NCBI RefSeq assembly: GCF_009183415.1
Contig: NZ_WEHU01000005.1
Coordinates: forward strand, 185,180 to 249,179
DNA from: Bacillus sp. B1-b2
Lineage (GTDB): Bacteria > Bacillota > Bacilli > Bacillales > Cytobacillaceae
Direction: 5' to 3'
DNA: 64,000 bases
Part shown: positions 34,400 through 44,721 of the stretch, in pieces
How the letters are laid out: each line of letters opens with the position of its first letter
Position numbering within the stretch: position 1 is the first letter of the stretch
Notes under the pieces: generated by a model
What the model saw: only the letters and a program-made list of their open reading frames with translations
Told to the model about the DNA's origin: nothing
The model's database searches: none
Position numbers and translations under genes: made by a program

Positions 34400-34654
34400 T
34401 CAGGCTGTCGAGAAACCCCTCAATGTAATAGAGGGAGAATATAAAGTAGTATATTTAATCAATCCACTGAATAAGGGGATGATTTACGTTACAGGGGTTC
34501 GCTTTCCGTGGGGCTCGCGCTGAGCCGCGGTCTGCCTTTGGCCTGCAGGGTCTCAGCTGTCTCGCAGATCCCACAGGAGTCTCACCCCTTCCACTCCAAT
34601 CATCTGGATAAAAATTCTATTTTATCTTTCTATTATACTTTTTCTACAAGCTGA
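34400..34654. mobile_element. Structured repeat element, copy 1 (255 bp)
   Basis: A non-coding element nearly identical to 57907-58158 (about eight substitutions and one 3-base indel by eye). Ends: TCAGGCTGTCGAG on the left and CTACAAGCTGA on the right, giving imperfect terminal inverted repeats (TCAAGCTGT versus TCAGCTTGT). The interior is GC-rich compared with the surroundings and highly structured: CCCTC/GAGGG hairpin, GGCTC-GCGCT-GAGCC hairpin, AACCCCT/AGGGGTT and GATGATT/AATCATC long-range pairs. It sits inside a terminator whose hairpin flanks it on both sides as a 20-base direct repeat. It has no ORF, so any movement needs a transposase from elsewhere. Confidence 0.75.
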
Positions 34655-34680
34655 GGAAAGATCTTACTCTTTCCTTTTTT
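34655..34680 (+). terminator. Terminator hairpin of the GH42 gene, right duplicate
   Basis: GGAAAGATCTTACTCTTTCC (34655-34674) followed by six T. Together with 34374-34399 it reconstructs the original terminator. Confidence 0.75.
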
Positions 34681-34685
34681 GCAGC

Positions 34686-34805
34686 TCAAATTTTTTTAAG
34701 ATAATGATACTCCACGTAATTACTTGGATAAGTGTTTTGGCCATGTACATCTTCGTAATATTCATGTGCCTAAATAATTCTTCCACTAAATGAAACTGCA
34801 GTAAT
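34686..34805 (-). pseudogene. Unidentified coding remnant
   Basis: The minus strand reads ITAVSFSGRII, a TAG stop, then AHEYYEDVHGQNTYPSNYVE and a final HYLKKI in one frame before a stop. The composition is protein-like, with one nonsense codon and no start. Family not recognised. Confidence 0.35.
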
Positions 34806-34877
34806 CTTATTTAAAACACTTTAGTAATCAAACAAACTCTACATTTGAACGATTGAATCTAGTATAGGCAACTATCT

Positions 34878-35936
34878 CTATTGTTCCTTCTCTCGCATCC
34901 TATCAATCTTACCAAATGCCCACTTCATTGCTAAAGGCACAATGAACAAGATGAATAACAACCGAAACAGTTGATAGGTAGTAATAATAGGAAGATCTGC
35001 ACCAACTGCTCCACCTAACACGGCCATTTCTGCCATACCTCCTGGTGCTAATCCAATAAAGGCTGTTAGTAAATGAATGTTATCATCTACTCTTGTTAAT
35101 AGAAAACCTAACAAGAGGGAAAATAACACAAGAAAAAAAGAGGAAACAAAAGCTACACTAATAAACTTTGCTTTGTGTTCCATTTTTCCAAACTTGATTT
35201 GAAAACCAAGACTTATTCCAATTAAAATCTGTGCAATACTCGAAAGACTTGTTGGAATCAATGGAATCTCATATCCTGAAATAGCTAGGCTGGCAATAAA
35301 TAATAGCGGACCTATTATAAATGGTGCAGGAAATTTCCACTTTTTCACTAACTTTGCAATAAGATAGCCAATTAGAAGCAGAGCAAACAGGTACCAATGA
35401 TAGGAAGGGGTCGCTGCATTTCCTATCGTTGGGTAAGCATCTACACCATCTAAAACCGGACTATATACAAGAAGTGGAACTAGAATAATGACAGATAGTA
35501 TTCTACTAACCTGTATGAGTGTAACAACGGTTAAATCGATTCCTTTCATTTCAGAGCTTATAGCAATCATCTGAGTTAGGCCACCTGGAATACTACCTGC
35601 AATGGTCGATTTTAAATTACTTTTTGTTATTTTGGATGTAATAAATGCTAGACCAAAACTAAAAATAATCATAATAATGGTCATCAAAAACATGGAGGGA
35701 AAATGAGTGATCATTTCGAGTAATGTTTCTTTACTGAACTGAGTGCCTATTGTATAGCCAATAACAAGAAACCCAATATCTCGAAAGAAAAAAGGCAATG
35801 ATGGAGTCTTTTTCGTAAATCGTATGAAGATCATGCTACTAAACATTGGTCCAAGGAGCCATGCTAGTGGAAGATGACAAAGTTGAAAAAGCAGACCACC
35901 AAGACACGCGGTGATGCATAATAAGATTAATGACAT
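34878..35936 (-). CDS. AbrB-family (COG3180) polytopic membrane protein
   Basis: A 352-residue protein with about ten transmembrane helices built as two repeats: LPLAWLLGPMFSSM and FPAPFIIGPLLFI open the halves, and GSIPGGLTQMIAIS and GLAPGGMAEMAVL are the matching GG-loop motifs. The family name (AbrB, putative ammonia monooxygenase) is historical; a transport role is more likely. It is unrelated to the AbrB transition-state regulator. AGAAGGGA precedes the ATG. Monocistronic. Confidence 0.85.
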   Translation of the reverse strand: MSLILLCITACLGGLLFQLCHLPLAWLLGPMFSSMIFIRFTKKTPSLPFFFRDIGFLVIGYTIGTQFSKETLLEMITHFPSMFLMTIIMIIFSFGLAFITSKITKSNLKSTIAGSIPGGLTQMIAISSEMKGIDLTVVTLIQVSRILSVIILVPLLVYSPVLDGVDAYPTIGNAATPSYHWYLFALLLIGYLIAKLVKKWKFPAPFIIGPLLFIASLAISGYEIPLIPTSLSSIAQILIGISLGFQIKFGKMEHKAKFISVAFVSSFFLVLFSLLLGFLLTRVDDNIHLLTAFIGLAPGGMAEMAVLGGAVGADLPIITTYQLFRLLFILFIVPLAMKWAFGKIDRMREKEQ

Positions 35937-36019
35937 GTTTTCGAATCCCTTCTAGAAAAATAGGTAGTTTCATTATACTACTTATTTTTCTAGAAAATGA
36001 AGCTTGATTAGGATTTCTG

Positions 36020-36787
36020 TTAATTACTTTTGTGACTAATTTCTTTTACTATTACCTTTTCTAAGCTCCAGTCTGTATTTTTCCAAGTCCAAATGGTCTC
36101 TAGATAGCCAACTGTATCAACGGTAGCTAGTCCACTAATTCGTTGTTTCCCCTTGATTGCTGTTTTGTTGTCTATTCTAGTTATCTTTAGCTCCGTGTAT
36201 GGTCCAACAATTAATTCGGTAGGTTCATTTAATCGACCTTCATGATATAGACCTAATTCCTCATAATGATTCTTCCGCTCATATAAATCGAATATATAGG
36301 TCTTTTTATCTTCAATCGTTAATTGAGCTTTATAGCCATCTTTAAATTCACTAGCGATAGATGATAGCTCTGGTTTTGTTAGCTCTATGAGTTCATCTTT
36401 TTGTAGTTGATAGAAATAAAAGTTTTTTTGTGAGCCTCGTTCATTTCCTAGAACGGTTAAAAACATTTCCTTTTGACCGTCATCATTAATATCTAATAAA
36501 TGTAGTTTAGGGGAATAACCACCTTCAAGATCTAACTTCGTGCTCTCACCACTTTCTTGTATCACTTCTAAAGTAAGTTGGTTAAAAAACGGGCTATTTT
36601 CTGTATCATCCGATGTTATTCCTTTTAAGATTACCTTCTCTTGTTGAGCGTCATGAGAAATGTCTGTTTCTTCTTCATAAATTATTTCTTCCGTCTTATC
36701 TTCTTTTTCTACAGCATAAGCAACTGTAATAGCAGTAAGTGAAAAAAAGAAGAAAGCTGTTAAGGCAAATAATATTTCCTTCCTCAT
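36020..36787 (-). CDS. Exported protein of unknown function
   Basis: A 255-residue protein with a signal peptide (about residues 1-25, ending AVAYAVE). The body is beta-rich and contains a calcium-loop/FG-GAP-like motif, LLDINDDGQKEMFLTVLGNE (about 93-112), often found in VCBS-type repeat proteins. No lipobox, so it is secreted or periplasm-like. AAGGTGG precedes the ATG. Function unknown; it stands alone upstream of no other gene. Confidence 0.7.
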   Translation of the reverse strand: MRKEILFALTAFFFFSLTAITVAYAVEKEDKTEEIIYEEETDISHDAQQEKVILKGITSDDTENSPFFNQLTLEVIQESGESTKLDLEGGYSPKLHLLDINDDGQKEMFLTVLGNERGSQKNFYFYQLQKDELIELTKPELSSIASEFKDGYKAQLTIEDKKTYIFDLYERKNHYEELGLYHEGRLNEPTELIVGPYTELKITRIDNKTAIKGKQRISGLATVDTVGYLETIWTWKNTDWSLEKVIVKEISHKSN

Positions 36788-36907
36788 AGAAATCCACCTT
36801 TCTTAAAAGCATACTATTAGCATGTCCTATTTTGGTAAATTAATGTAAGTGAGGAAAGAAAAAATGGTGTATAGCTTATATGTTCATCTTTTAAGCACTA
36901 TTAAACG

Positions 36908-36945
36908 AAAAAAAGAGGATGTTCCAAAATATAGAACATCCTCTC
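36908..36945 (-). terminator. Terminator of parE-parC
   Basis: AGAGGATGTTC and GAACATCCTCT form the stem, with seven T on the minus strand. Confidence 0.88.
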
Positions 36946-36958
36946 ATCCAGCATATCT

Positions 36959-39379
36959 TTATTTTTTTTCTATCCAGATTTCAACTGCTTGTCCAGCATC
37001 TGACTCATCGAATACAAAGGAGCCATTTGAATAACGATCATTAAAACGCAAGCTATCAACATTGACTGTTTCTATCGTACCTTTATCTGTTTGCATGTAG
37101 ATAATGTCATGTTTTTGTGTTATTCCCATGCCAATTATACGATGTGGGTTTGATTTTAGCTCTCTTAACATAATAAATCCGCGCTTCGCTCTACCAGAAA
37201 ACTCAAACTCTGTTAGCTTCATTTTCTTAATAGATCCGCGCTGTGTTAAAATAACGACACTTTCTTCGAGTGGATTCGTAATAACCTTTCCGGCAACTAC
37301 TATATCTCCCTCTTTTAAATTGATTCCTTTAACACCTGCAGCTCTAGCACCTACAATATTAATTTCTTCTTCATGAAACCTTAAAGAATAACCGAAGTGG
37401 GTAGCTAGTAACACTTCTTGTTTACCATCTGTAAGATGAACATCTACGACAGAGTCATTTCCTTTTAGATTAATAGCAACAAGAGGCTTAGAATAGCGTT
37501 GAGCTTTATAATTTAACAAGTCTGTCTTTTTCGCCATGCCATTCTTCGTAAAGAATACGAGATATTGTGGTTTTTCAAAATCTTTAATTGGCATAGCTTT
37601 GATAATGGATTCATCACGATCAATCGGAATAATATTCGAAATATGCTGACCAAGATCTTTCCATCTAATATCGGGTAATTCGTGAACAGGTATGTACAAA
37701 TAGTTCCCTTTATTTGTGAATAATAAGACAACCTCTGTTGTATTAACATCAATTTGTGCGAGTATCCGGTCTGAATCCTTCATACCAAAATCCATCCCAT
37801 TACTTGCAGCATAGGAACGTTGACTTGTACGCTTTATGTAACCTTCTTTTGTCACCGTTACAATAACATCTTCACTTGCTATTAATACCTCTAGGTTAAT
37901 TTTTATTTCTTCAATTTCTGCCTGTATGATTGTTCGACGCTCTGTTTCAAAACGTTTTTTCACATCTTTTAATTCTTTCTTTATAACAGCAAGAAGTTTC
38001 TTCTCACTCGCAAGAATAGCCGTCCATTCGTCAATTTTCTTTTTCAACTCATCTGCTTCCGCTTGGAGAGCCGTAATATCGGTATTGGTTAAGCGATAAA
38101 GTTGCAGAGAAACAATTGCCTCTGCTTGTGGTTCAGAAAATTGAAATGCTGCTATTAAGTTATTCTTTGCATCTCTTTTATCTTTAGAAGCTCTAATTGT
38201 CGCAATTACTTCATCCAATATTGATAAAGCTTTGATTAATCCATCTACGATATGCTGACGTTCTTTCGCTTTTTGAAGATCAAATTCTGTTCTTTTTTTA
38301 ATGGTGTCTTTTTGATGTTCAATATAAGCATCTATAAGCTCAATTATTCCCATTAACTTTGGACGTTTATTATGGATAGCAACCATGTTAAAGCTATACG
38401 TAATTTGCAAATCTGTATTTTTAAATAAATAGTGAAGAATTCCGTTTGCATCTGCCTCTTTTTTTAATTCTACAACAATTCGCAAGCCTGTTCGATCGGT
38501 TTCGTCACGAACCTCCGCAATTCCTTCCACTTTACGATCTAAGCGTAACTCATCAATTTTCTTTACTAAATTACTCTTATTTAATTCATAGGGAACTTCT
38601 GTAATAACGATTTGTTGTTTACCACCACGCAATGTTTCTACATCCGTTTTCCCACGAACAATAATTTTCCCTTTACCTGTTTCATATGCTTTCCTAATAC
38701 CCTCTACCCCTTGGATAATTCCACCAGTAGGGAAATCAGGTCCTTTAATATGGTTCATAATATCATCTACGGTGCAGTTTGGGGAATCCATTCTCTCCAT
38801 TACCCCATCAATAACTTCTCCTAAATGATGTGGTGGAATATCTGTTGCATATCCTGCTGATATTCCTGTTGATCCATTCACTAATAAATTCGGGAATTTA
38901 GCTGGTAATACAGTTGGTTCACTAGATGTATCATCAAAATTGGGAATAAAATCTACCGTTCTTTTTTCGATATCACGAAGTAATTCTGAAGATATTGCTG
39001 ATAATCTAGCTTCTGTATAACGCATTGCTGCTGGAGGATCTCCGTCAATGCTACCGTTGTTTCCATGCATCTCTATTAATAAATTACGTACCTTCCAGTC
39101 TTGACTCATTCTGACCATTGCTTCATACACAGAAGAATCACCATGTGGATGATAATTACCGATAACATTTCCGACTGTTTTAGCAGATTTACGAAAGTTC
39201 TTATCGTGTGTATTACCCTCTTCATGCATTGCATAAAGAATACGTCTTTGAACTGGCTTTAATCCATCACGTGCATCTGGTAATGCACGCTCTTGAATAA
39301 TGTATTTACTATAACGCCCAAAACGGTCTCCGAGTACGTCCTCTAAGGGTAAATCACGAAATTGCTCGATGGAACTCAT
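36959..39379 (-). CDS. parC: DNA topoisomerase IV subunit A
   Basis: The breakage-reunion subunit of topoisomerase IV, 806 residues as in B. subtilis ParC; it decatenates daughter chromosomes. The catalytic Tyr121 is in [11 protein letters not shown]. The quinolone region [19 protein letters not shown] keeps Ser82 and Glu86, equivalent to S. aureus GrlA Ser80 and Glu84, so the usual resistance changes are absent. The C-terminal half is the beta-pinwheel ([34 protein letters not shown]). It overlaps parE by 4 bases and ends in a strong terminator. Confidence 0.97.
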   Translation of the reverse strand: MSSIEQFRDLPLEDVLGDRFGRYSKYIIQERALPDARDGLKPVQRRILYAMHEEGNTHDKNFRKSAKTVGNVIGNYHPHGDSSVYEAMVRMSQDWKVRNLLIEMHGNNGSIDGDPPAAMRYTEARLSAISSELLRDIEKRTVDFIPNFDDTSSEPTVLPAKFPNLLVNGSTGISAGYATDIPPHHLGEVIDGVMERMDSPNCTVDDIMNHIKGPDFPTGGIIQGVEGIRKAYETGKGKIIVRGKTDVETLRGGKQQIVITEVPYELNKSNLVKKIDELRLDRKVEGIAEVRDETDRTGLRIVVELKKEADANGILHYLFKNTDLQITYSFNMVAIHNKRPKLMGIIELIDAYIEHQKDTIKKRTEFDLQKAKERQHIVDGLIKALSILDEVIATIRASKDKRDAKNNLIAAFQFSEPQAEAIVSLQLYRLTNTDITALQAEADELKKKIDEWTAILASEKKLLAVIKKELKDVKKRFETERRTIIQAEIEEIKINLEVLIASEDVIVTVTKEGYIKRTSQRSYAASNGMDFGMKDSDRILAQIDVNTTEVVLLFTNKGNYLYIPVHELPDIRWKDLGQHISNIIPIDRDESIIKAMPIKDFEKPQYLVFFTKNGMAKKTDLLNYKAQRYSKPLVAINLKGNDSVVDVHLTDGKQEVLLATHFGYSLRFHEEEINIVGARAAGVKGINLKEGDIVVAGKVITNPLEESVVILTQRGSIKKMKLTEFEFSGRAKRGFIMLRELKSNPHRIIGMGITQKHDIIYMQTDKGTIETVNVDSLRFNDRYSNGSFVFDESDAGQAVEIWIEKK

Positions 39380-41355
39380 GATGGACTTCCCTCCTCTGCA
39401 ACCGAAATATTCTCATTTTCTAATATATTGTCTTCTTCATCTAATCCAAAAGCTACATTTGATTCTATCCATTTACGACGTGGTTCTACTTTGTCTCCCA
39501 TGAGTGTTGTGACGCGTCTTTCTGCACGGGCTATATCATCTATTTTTACTCGAATTAGAGTTCTTGTTTCTGGATTCATCGTCGTATCCCAAAGCTGATC
39601 TGCATTCATCTCTCCAAGTCCTTTATATCGTTGAAGAATATAGCCTTTTCCGACTTTTTTAATAGCATCCTGTAGATCATCTTCACTCCATGCGTATTCT
39701 AGTATTTCTTTCTTACCAGAGCCTTTACTTACCTTATATAAAGGTGGTAGGGCAATGTACACCTTCCCAGCTTCTACTAATGGCTTCATGTAACGATAGA
39801 AGAAAGTTAATAATAATACTTGAATATGTGCTCCATCCGTATCCGCATCTGTCATAATAATAACTTTATCGTAGTTAGAATCATCTACAGTAAAATCAGC
39901 ACCTACTCCAGCACCAATAGCATGAATAATCGTATTAATCTCTTCATTTTTAAAGATATCTGACAGCTTTGCTTTTTCTGTGTTAATTACTTTCCCTCGG
40001 AGTGGTAGTACTGCTTGAAAACGGCGATCTCTTCCTTGCTTGGCAGAACCGCCCGCAGAATCTCCTTCCACTAAATATAACTCATTCTTTTGAGGATTTT
40101 TAGACTGTGCCGGAGTTAGTTTACCAGAAAGAACTGCTTCTCCACGTTTTCGTTTCTTCCCACTTCTTGCTTCTTCTCTAGCTTTTCTTGCAGCTTCTCT
40201 TGCTTGTGCTGCTTTTATTGCTTTTTTAATTAATAAAGTGCTTGTTTCAGGATTTTCTTCAAAAAAGTAGGCTAAATGCTCAGAAACAACGGCATCAACA
40301 GCAGAACGTGCTTCACTTGTACCAAGCTTTCCTTTTGTTTGTCCTTCAAATTGTAGTAAATCCTCTGGAACTCGGACAGATATAATAGCAGACAATCCTT
40401 CTCTTATGTCAGATCCATCTAAGTTTTTATCCTTTTCTTTAAGCAAATTTACTTTGCGAGCATACTCATTAAACATTCTAGTCATAGCGGATTTAGCACC
40501 AGCTTCATGTGTACCGCCATCTTTTGTCCGAACATTATTAACAAAAGAAAGGACATTTTCCGAGTAACCATCATTGAATTGAAAAGCATATTCTACTTCA
40601 ATGGCATTACTTTCTCCATCTAAACTAATGACAGGATGAAGAGAATCTTTCTCTTCATTTAAATATTCAACAAATGCCTCTATCCCATTTTCATAATGGA
40701 AAACATGTTGTTCATTATTTCTTTCATCTATAATTTCAATCCTTAACCCTTTTAATAAAAAAGCGGATTCTCTTAATCGTTCACATAATGTATCCAAATT
40801 ATAGGTAGTCGTGGAGAAAATCGTTGGATCAGGTTTAAAGTGTATGGTGGTTCCTGTTTGGTTTGTTTTCCCGATTTTTTCTAACGTAGTAGCTGGCTTT
40901 CCGCCATTCTCAAAGCGTTGTTCATATACATGGCCATCTCGCTTAATTTTCACTACGACCCACTCAGATAAAGCGTTAACAACCGAAGCACCTACACCAT
41001 GTAATCCTCCACTGGTTTTATAACCGCCTTGTCCAAATTTGCCTCCAGCATGAAGAATGGTAAAGATAACTTCTGGAGTTGGCTTTCCAATCTTATGCAT
41101 TCCGGTAGGCATTCCTCTTCCTTTATCTTGAACACTAATGGAATTATCACGATGAATTTTGACAATAATGGTATCGCCAAATCCAGCCAATGCTTCATCC
41201 ACTGCGTTATCTACTATTTCATATACTAAATGATGTAATCCTCTAGAATCCGTGCTCCCAATATACATACCAGGACGTTTTCGGACAGCTTCTAATCCTT
41301 CTAATACTTGAATAGCATCATCATTATATTCAAATGCTTGCTGTTTTTTCGCCAC
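39376..41355 (-). CDS. parE: DNA topoisomerase IV subunit B
   Basis: The ATPase subunit of topoisomerase IV, 659 residues. The GHKL ATP site is seen as [22 protein letters not shown] and [15 protein letters not shown]. The Toprim domain carries [30 protein letters not shown], and the C-terminal RRKWIE motif is present. The start is placed at GTG 41355, because AAAGGAG lies 7 bases upstream and the resulting [19 protein letters not shown] matches the known ParE start. An ATG two codons earlier is too close to the ribosome site. Confidence 0.96.
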   Translation of the reverse strand: MAKKQQAFEYNDDAIQVLEGLEAVRKRPGMYIGSTDSRGLHHLVYEIVDNAVDEALAGFGDTIIVKIHRDNSISVQDKGRGMPTGMHKIGKPTPEVIFTILHAGGKFGQGGYKTSGGLHGVGASVVNALSEWVVVKIKRDGHVYEQRFENGGKPATTLEKIGKTNQTGTTIHFKPDPTIFSTTTYNLDTLCERLRESAFLLKGLRIEIIDERNNEQHVFHYENGIEAFVEYLNEEKDSLHPVISLDGESNAIEVEYAFQFNDGYSENVLSFVNNVRTKDGGTHEAGAKSAMTRMFNEYARKVNLLKEKDKNLDGSDIREGLSAIISVRVPEDLLQFEGQTKGKLGTSEARSAVDAVVSEHLAYFFEENPETSTLLIKKAIKAAQAREAARKAREEARSGKKRKRGEAVLSGKLTPAQSKNPQKNELYLVEGDSAGGSAKQGRDRRFQAVLPLRGKVINTEKAKLSDIFKNEEINTIIHAIGAGVGADFTVDDSNYDKVIIMTDADTDGAHIQVLLLTFFYRYMKPLVEAGKVYIALPPLYKVSKGSGKKEILEYAWSEDDLQDAIKKVGKGYILQRYKGLGEMNADQLWDTTMNPETRTLIRVKIDDIARAERRVTTLMGDKVEPRRKWIESNVAFGLDEEDNILENENISVAEEGSPS

Positions 41356-41508
41356 TGACATACTCCTTTCACTTCTACGAATCCGACATATTTTCTTTCT
41401 ATGTATCATGTCGAACAATTGTTTATGTATTCGTCTAATCTGTAAATAATCCTTTAAAAAACTCAAATTTTTTCTAAAAGAAAATTCACTCTCATTATTA
41501 GACGTGTT

Positions 41509-41536
41509 AAAAAGAAGGCAAAATTGTACCTTCTTT
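41509..41536 (-). terminator. Terminator-like hairpin in the parE leader
   Basis: AAGAAGG and CCTTCTT enclose a 10-base loop, followed by five T on the minus strand, about 155 bases upstream of parE. It may be an attenuator or the end of a short leader RNA. The rest of 41356-41861 shows no gene. Confidence 0.45.
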
Positions 41537-41861
41537 CACTGACAAACCTATCACATTATTAGAGTCAATTAAATAAACAGTTGTTACATTATATTGAACA
41601 GAACACCCGTTCTCATCAACCGAATTGTAGCATATTTTTCACATTTCTCATACTATTTTTTATATTGTTGTTAGTTATTTCTCATTCTTCCTAGCAAAAT
41701 CAATATTATACTAATCAAATCCAAAGCAAAAGACCTTTTTATGTAAGTTGCTTCAAATTACCTATATTATGTTAACATAGATTCTTCATAAAGACGAATT
41801 TGTTTTAAGAACCTTGCTAGTAAATCTCTCCTTGTTTTACTGTATCTTTAGTGAATTCTTA

Positions 41862-41902
41862 GAAAAAAATAAGCCTATTTTACAAGAAGTAAAATAGGCT
41901 TA
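41862..41902 (-). terminator. Terminator of yneT
   Basis: AAGCCTATTTTAC and GTAAAATAGGCTT form a perfect 13-bp stem with a 5-base loop. T-run on the minus strand. Confidence 0.88.
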
Positions 41903-41931
41903 AAAAAAGTTGATTCAATTACTATCCTTGA

Positions 41932-42345
41932 TTACTTTGTCATAGCATGCTCTACTTTTATACAACGATCCATAATGACTGTATATCCTTTTTCTTCTAG
42001 AGAAGTAAACGTTTCTTCGTGACTTAGACCTAATTGTGCCCAAAATACGTCCGCATCTATTTCTTCAAATTCATTAGCAACCTCTGGTAGAAATTCTGAT
42101 CTCCTAAAAACGTTCACAATATCTACATGACCTTCTATATCTCTTAAGTTTTTCACTGCTTTAACGCCTAGTACTTCATCAACGGTTGGATTAACTGGTA
42201 TAATTTCATAGCCTGCATTTTGCATGGCTTGTGACACCATATAAGAAGTCCTATCTGGTTTGTCGCTTAGTCCAACTACTGCAATTCTTTTAGCCTTCTT
42301 TAAAATTTTCCCAATTTCTTCACGACTAGGGTTATTAATTGCCAT
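41932..42345 (-). CDS. yneT: CoA-binding Rossmann protein, YneT homologue
   Basis: A 137-residue protein with the CoA-binding Rossmann fold (succinyl-CoA synthetase alpha type): RIAVVGLSDKPDRTSYMVS, EIIPVNPTVDEVLG and VDIVNVFRRSEFLPEV. Function is unknown, but yneT lies next to parE in B. subtilis too, which supports orthology. AAAGGAG precedes the ATG. It has its own terminator, so it is separate from parE. Confidence 0.9.
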   Translation of the reverse strand: MAINNPSREEIGKILKKAKRIAVVGLSDKPDRTSYMVSQAMQNAGYEIIPVNPTVDEVLGVKAVKNLRDIEGHVDIVNVFRRSEFLPEVANEFEEIDADVFWAQLGLSHEETFTSLEEKGYTVIMDRCIKVEHAMTK

Positions 42346-42483
42346 ACTATCGCTCCTTTTTATTTCCTATTATTTTACCATTCCCTTAAAGTGCCTTGAA
42401 CAAACAAAGCTATTTCTTTCTTAGAATAGCAATAATTTCTATTCAACGGAAGAATAATGACTTGTTGATACCATCATGAATTT

Positions 42484-43158
42484 TTAGATATATTTACTAC
42501 CTTCTCGTATACTCAATCTTGAAAGAGAATTTTGTTGAATAAACAATCTTACAGAGTCAGGGTTTGTTTTGGAGTATTCTCTTAGTGCCCACCCAATGGC
42601 TTTTTGAATAAAGAACTCCTTGCTGTCTGCATTAGCTATTATGTAACGATTTAATCTTTGTTCTTCTGTTGTTTCTTTATATTTTAATTGAAATAAAATA
42701 GCAGCACGTCGTAGCCATATATCTTGTCCATATGCCCATTTTTCTATCGTTTCATCTAAAACGCTAGGATCTTTTTTCGCTATTGTACCAACTGCATTCG
42801 GAGCAATACCATCTATAGAATCCCACCATTGTTTATGTAGCATTATATTCTCCATAAGCGGTAAGTTTTGTTTTGTTAACTTCTTTAAGCTTTTAGTCAT
42901 ATAATCAATTGCCGCATACTGATATTCTCTCTCCTTCTTCTCCCATAAGTGTTCAATAAGTGTTTCTTGAAACTCTACTTTTAATATTCCTGTCTGGACA
43001 TATACTTGTTTCATTAATTCTCTTCTTAATGGTGTCTTGATTCCTAAAAAAGGAAAGTGGTTTTTCATATATTTTTGCATAGGTATAGCATTTGTAGGAT
43101 TGCGATTTTCTTCAAATAATGAAGTTATTGTGTCTAAAACTGTATGTATCTCACTCAC
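42484..43158 (-). CDS. DNA alkylation repair protein, AlkD-like
   Basis: A 224-residue all-helical HEAT-like repeat protein of the AlkD family, DNA glycosylases for bulky or cationic alkylated bases. Landmarks are FPFLGIKTPLRRELMKQ, the repeated Trp-rich WWDSIDGIAPNAVGTI, WLRRAAILFQLKYK and FIQKAIGWALREYSKTNP. Trp and Asp residues of the AlkD active cleft appear kept (WWDSID). The start is GTG, with GGAAGG ten bases upstream. Single gene. Confidence 0.88.
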   Translation of the reverse strand: MSEIHTVLDTITSLFEENRNPTNAIPMQKYMKNHFPFLGIKTPLRRELMKQVYVQTGILKVEFQETLIEHLWEKKEREYQYAAIDYMTKSLKKLTKQNLPLMENIMLHKQWWDSIDGIAPNAVGTIAKKDPSVLDETIEKWAYGQDIWLRRAAILFQLKYKETTEEQRLNRYIIANADSKEFFIQKAIGWALREYSKTNPDSVRLFIQQNSLSRLSIREGSKYI

Positions 43159-43313
43159 TTATATTCTTCCTTCCATGCATTTTCTTCTTTCTAGTATATG
43201 GGTTACACTTATAATCATCAATTGAAGGAAATATTCTAGAAGCCACTACGATGCATTCACTTTACTATTTGTGAATAAATTAACCTTCGAATTAGACTAT
43301 ATGGAGACTATTT

Positions 43314-43352
43314 AAAAAGGGTACAAGTAAACTATTATGTTTACATGCACCC
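43314..43352 (-). terminator. Strong minus-strand terminator
   Basis: GGGTACAAGTAAAC (43319-43332) pairs with GTTTACATGCACCC (43339-43352) with two mismatches; T-run on the minus strand. It lies 260 bases past the YwqG gene, the nearest upstream gene on that strand. Confidence 0.65.
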
Positions 43353-43465
43353 TTCAATAAAAAAACTTCTTAACCATTTATATTTAAAAGATAATCAAAA
43401 GGAGATGGAGAGAACCTAGTGGTAGAACCATTGAAACAAAAATCCCAAAAAAATTATTAATCTAA

Positions 43466-43579
43466 GCGATTGTAGGGCCTTTAGACCAATCCATTACTAA
43501 GGGAGCAGTTTATAAACTGAAACTGGATTGTATTAACTATTCATCGATATTCCCTCTCTATTTCACTGGAATGGATTAA
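43466..43579 (+). pseudogene. Unidentified plus-strand coding remnant
   Basis: A startless frame of 37 codons (AIVGPLDQSITKGAVYKLKL, then DCINYSSIFPLYFTGMD). The codon pattern looks genuine, but the 5' part is gone. Family not recognised. Nothing else is seen between 43159 and 43613 apart from the terminator. Confidence 0.3.
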
Positions 43580-43612
43580 AATGAGTCAGGAAAAGTGAGA
43601 GTTTTTATCAAA

Positions 43613-44425
43613 TTAGGAACAGTCCCAATTATAAATGACATTCTTAAAATTTTTCTCTTTGAGATCTTCTGGTTTGATAAAAAAGTTTGCAATGCCACAA
43701 TCTCCCCATAAAAGTTCTACTTCGTCATCAGAGTCGATTTGCAATAACAGAACTGTGTAATCTTGATCTACATATTGACGGGGATCTTCTTGGGTAAACC
43801 CTGGATACCCACCTAGTTTATGACCAAAACCACTTTGTGTTTCATAGAATTCATCCATTAGGGCATCAGCTTCATCGTCATCGTCACTCATCGATTCAAA
43901 TAAGTCCCAGCTTTGTTTACCAACCAATTTTTCAAACCGAAAATCTCCTGCACTTATAGTTTCACAAGCTAATTCGCCTGTAATAGCGCCTTCTTTCCTA
44001 ACAGGAAAATAAAAATCATTAGGGATTTTTACAAAAGAGAAATCTGTTAACAACTCTTCTTCGACTAAAAATGGCTCTTCTATAAACTTAATACGGAAAT
44101 CTTTTTGCTCTGCTTTATGTTGATAATTCATTCCATAAAGGTCATCATGTACAGAAATAAAAATTTGTAGAAGTCCTGATTTAGGGTAATCTTTCAGCTT
44201 TGGAAGCTGATTGAAATTAATCTGTACTAAAAGCTTCATAGGACGTCCTTCACCGTCAACTGGATATTCTTCTTTTTTTGGAAAATACGGGTCTCCAGCA
44301 ATTTTACTGTCGTATGGCCCGGTTTTTCCTTGTTTTATGTGTAATGGAATCATCTGTTCTTCCGTTTGATCTAATACAATACGGTAAGGTTCTAGTTTTT
44401 CTTTTAGTTTCTCTGATTGTGTCAC
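43613..44425 (-). CDS. ywqG: YwqG family protein (DUF1963)
   Basis: A 270-residue cytoplasmic protein of the YwqG/DUF1963 family, of the same size and order of motifs: SKIAGDPYFPKKEEYP, LLVQINFNQLPKLKDYP, SGLLQIFISVHDDLYG, GGYPGFTQEDPRQY and LLWGDCGIANFFI. Members are often found beside WXG-type toxin genes or as immunity-like proteins, but no such neighbour exists here. Function is unproven. The start is GTG after AAGGAGG. Confidence 0.85.
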   Translation of the reverse strand: MTQSEKLKEKLEPYRIVLDQTEEQMIPLHIKQGKTGPYDSKIAGDPYFPKKEEYPVDGEGRPMKLLVQINFNQLPKLKDYPKSGLLQIFISVHDDLYGMNYQHKAEQKDFRIKFIEEPFLVEEELLTDFSFVKIPNDFYFPVRKEGAITGELACETISAGDFRFEKLVGKQSWDLFESMSDDDDEADALMDEFYETQSGFGHKLGGYPGFTQEDPRQYVDQDYTVLLLQIDSDDEVELLWGDCGIANFFIKPEDLKEKNFKNVIYNWDCS

Positions 44426-44585
44426 GATGGTCTGCCTCCTTATGAATATGTAATTTGTTATTCAATAAGCATCTTTTTCCATTATACAGAATTGGATCCA
44501 GCCTGTCAGTGATTGATCATTTTCAGAGAAGTGTAACTAACGTGAAAGATTTATTTATTAGAAATCCACAACTGAAAGCTTATAG

Positions 44586-44622
44586 AAAAAAGAAGGGATA
44601 GCTTAATTGCTCTCCCTTCTTT
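44586..44622 (-). terminator. Terminator of the GH18 gene
   Basis: AAGAAGGGA and TCCCTTCTT form the stem, with a 14-base loop; T-run on the minus strand. Confidence 0.78.
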
Positions 44623-44721
44623 AAGTTTAATAATCCATTTACACAGAAAATTACATGGATATCTAACATGTTTCAACCTTAAATGGAAACCCGTTACGAT
44701 GCATAAGGAAATTCTTTTACC

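Noticed and set aside
36959..41355. Many antisense ORFs of 60-90 codons across parC and parE
   Set aside because: They mirror the codon structure of two certain genes and have no ribosome sites.
43613..44425. YwqG gene as part of a toxin-immunity locus
   Set aside because: No LXG/WXG toxin, adaptor or other immunity gene lies near it in this window.
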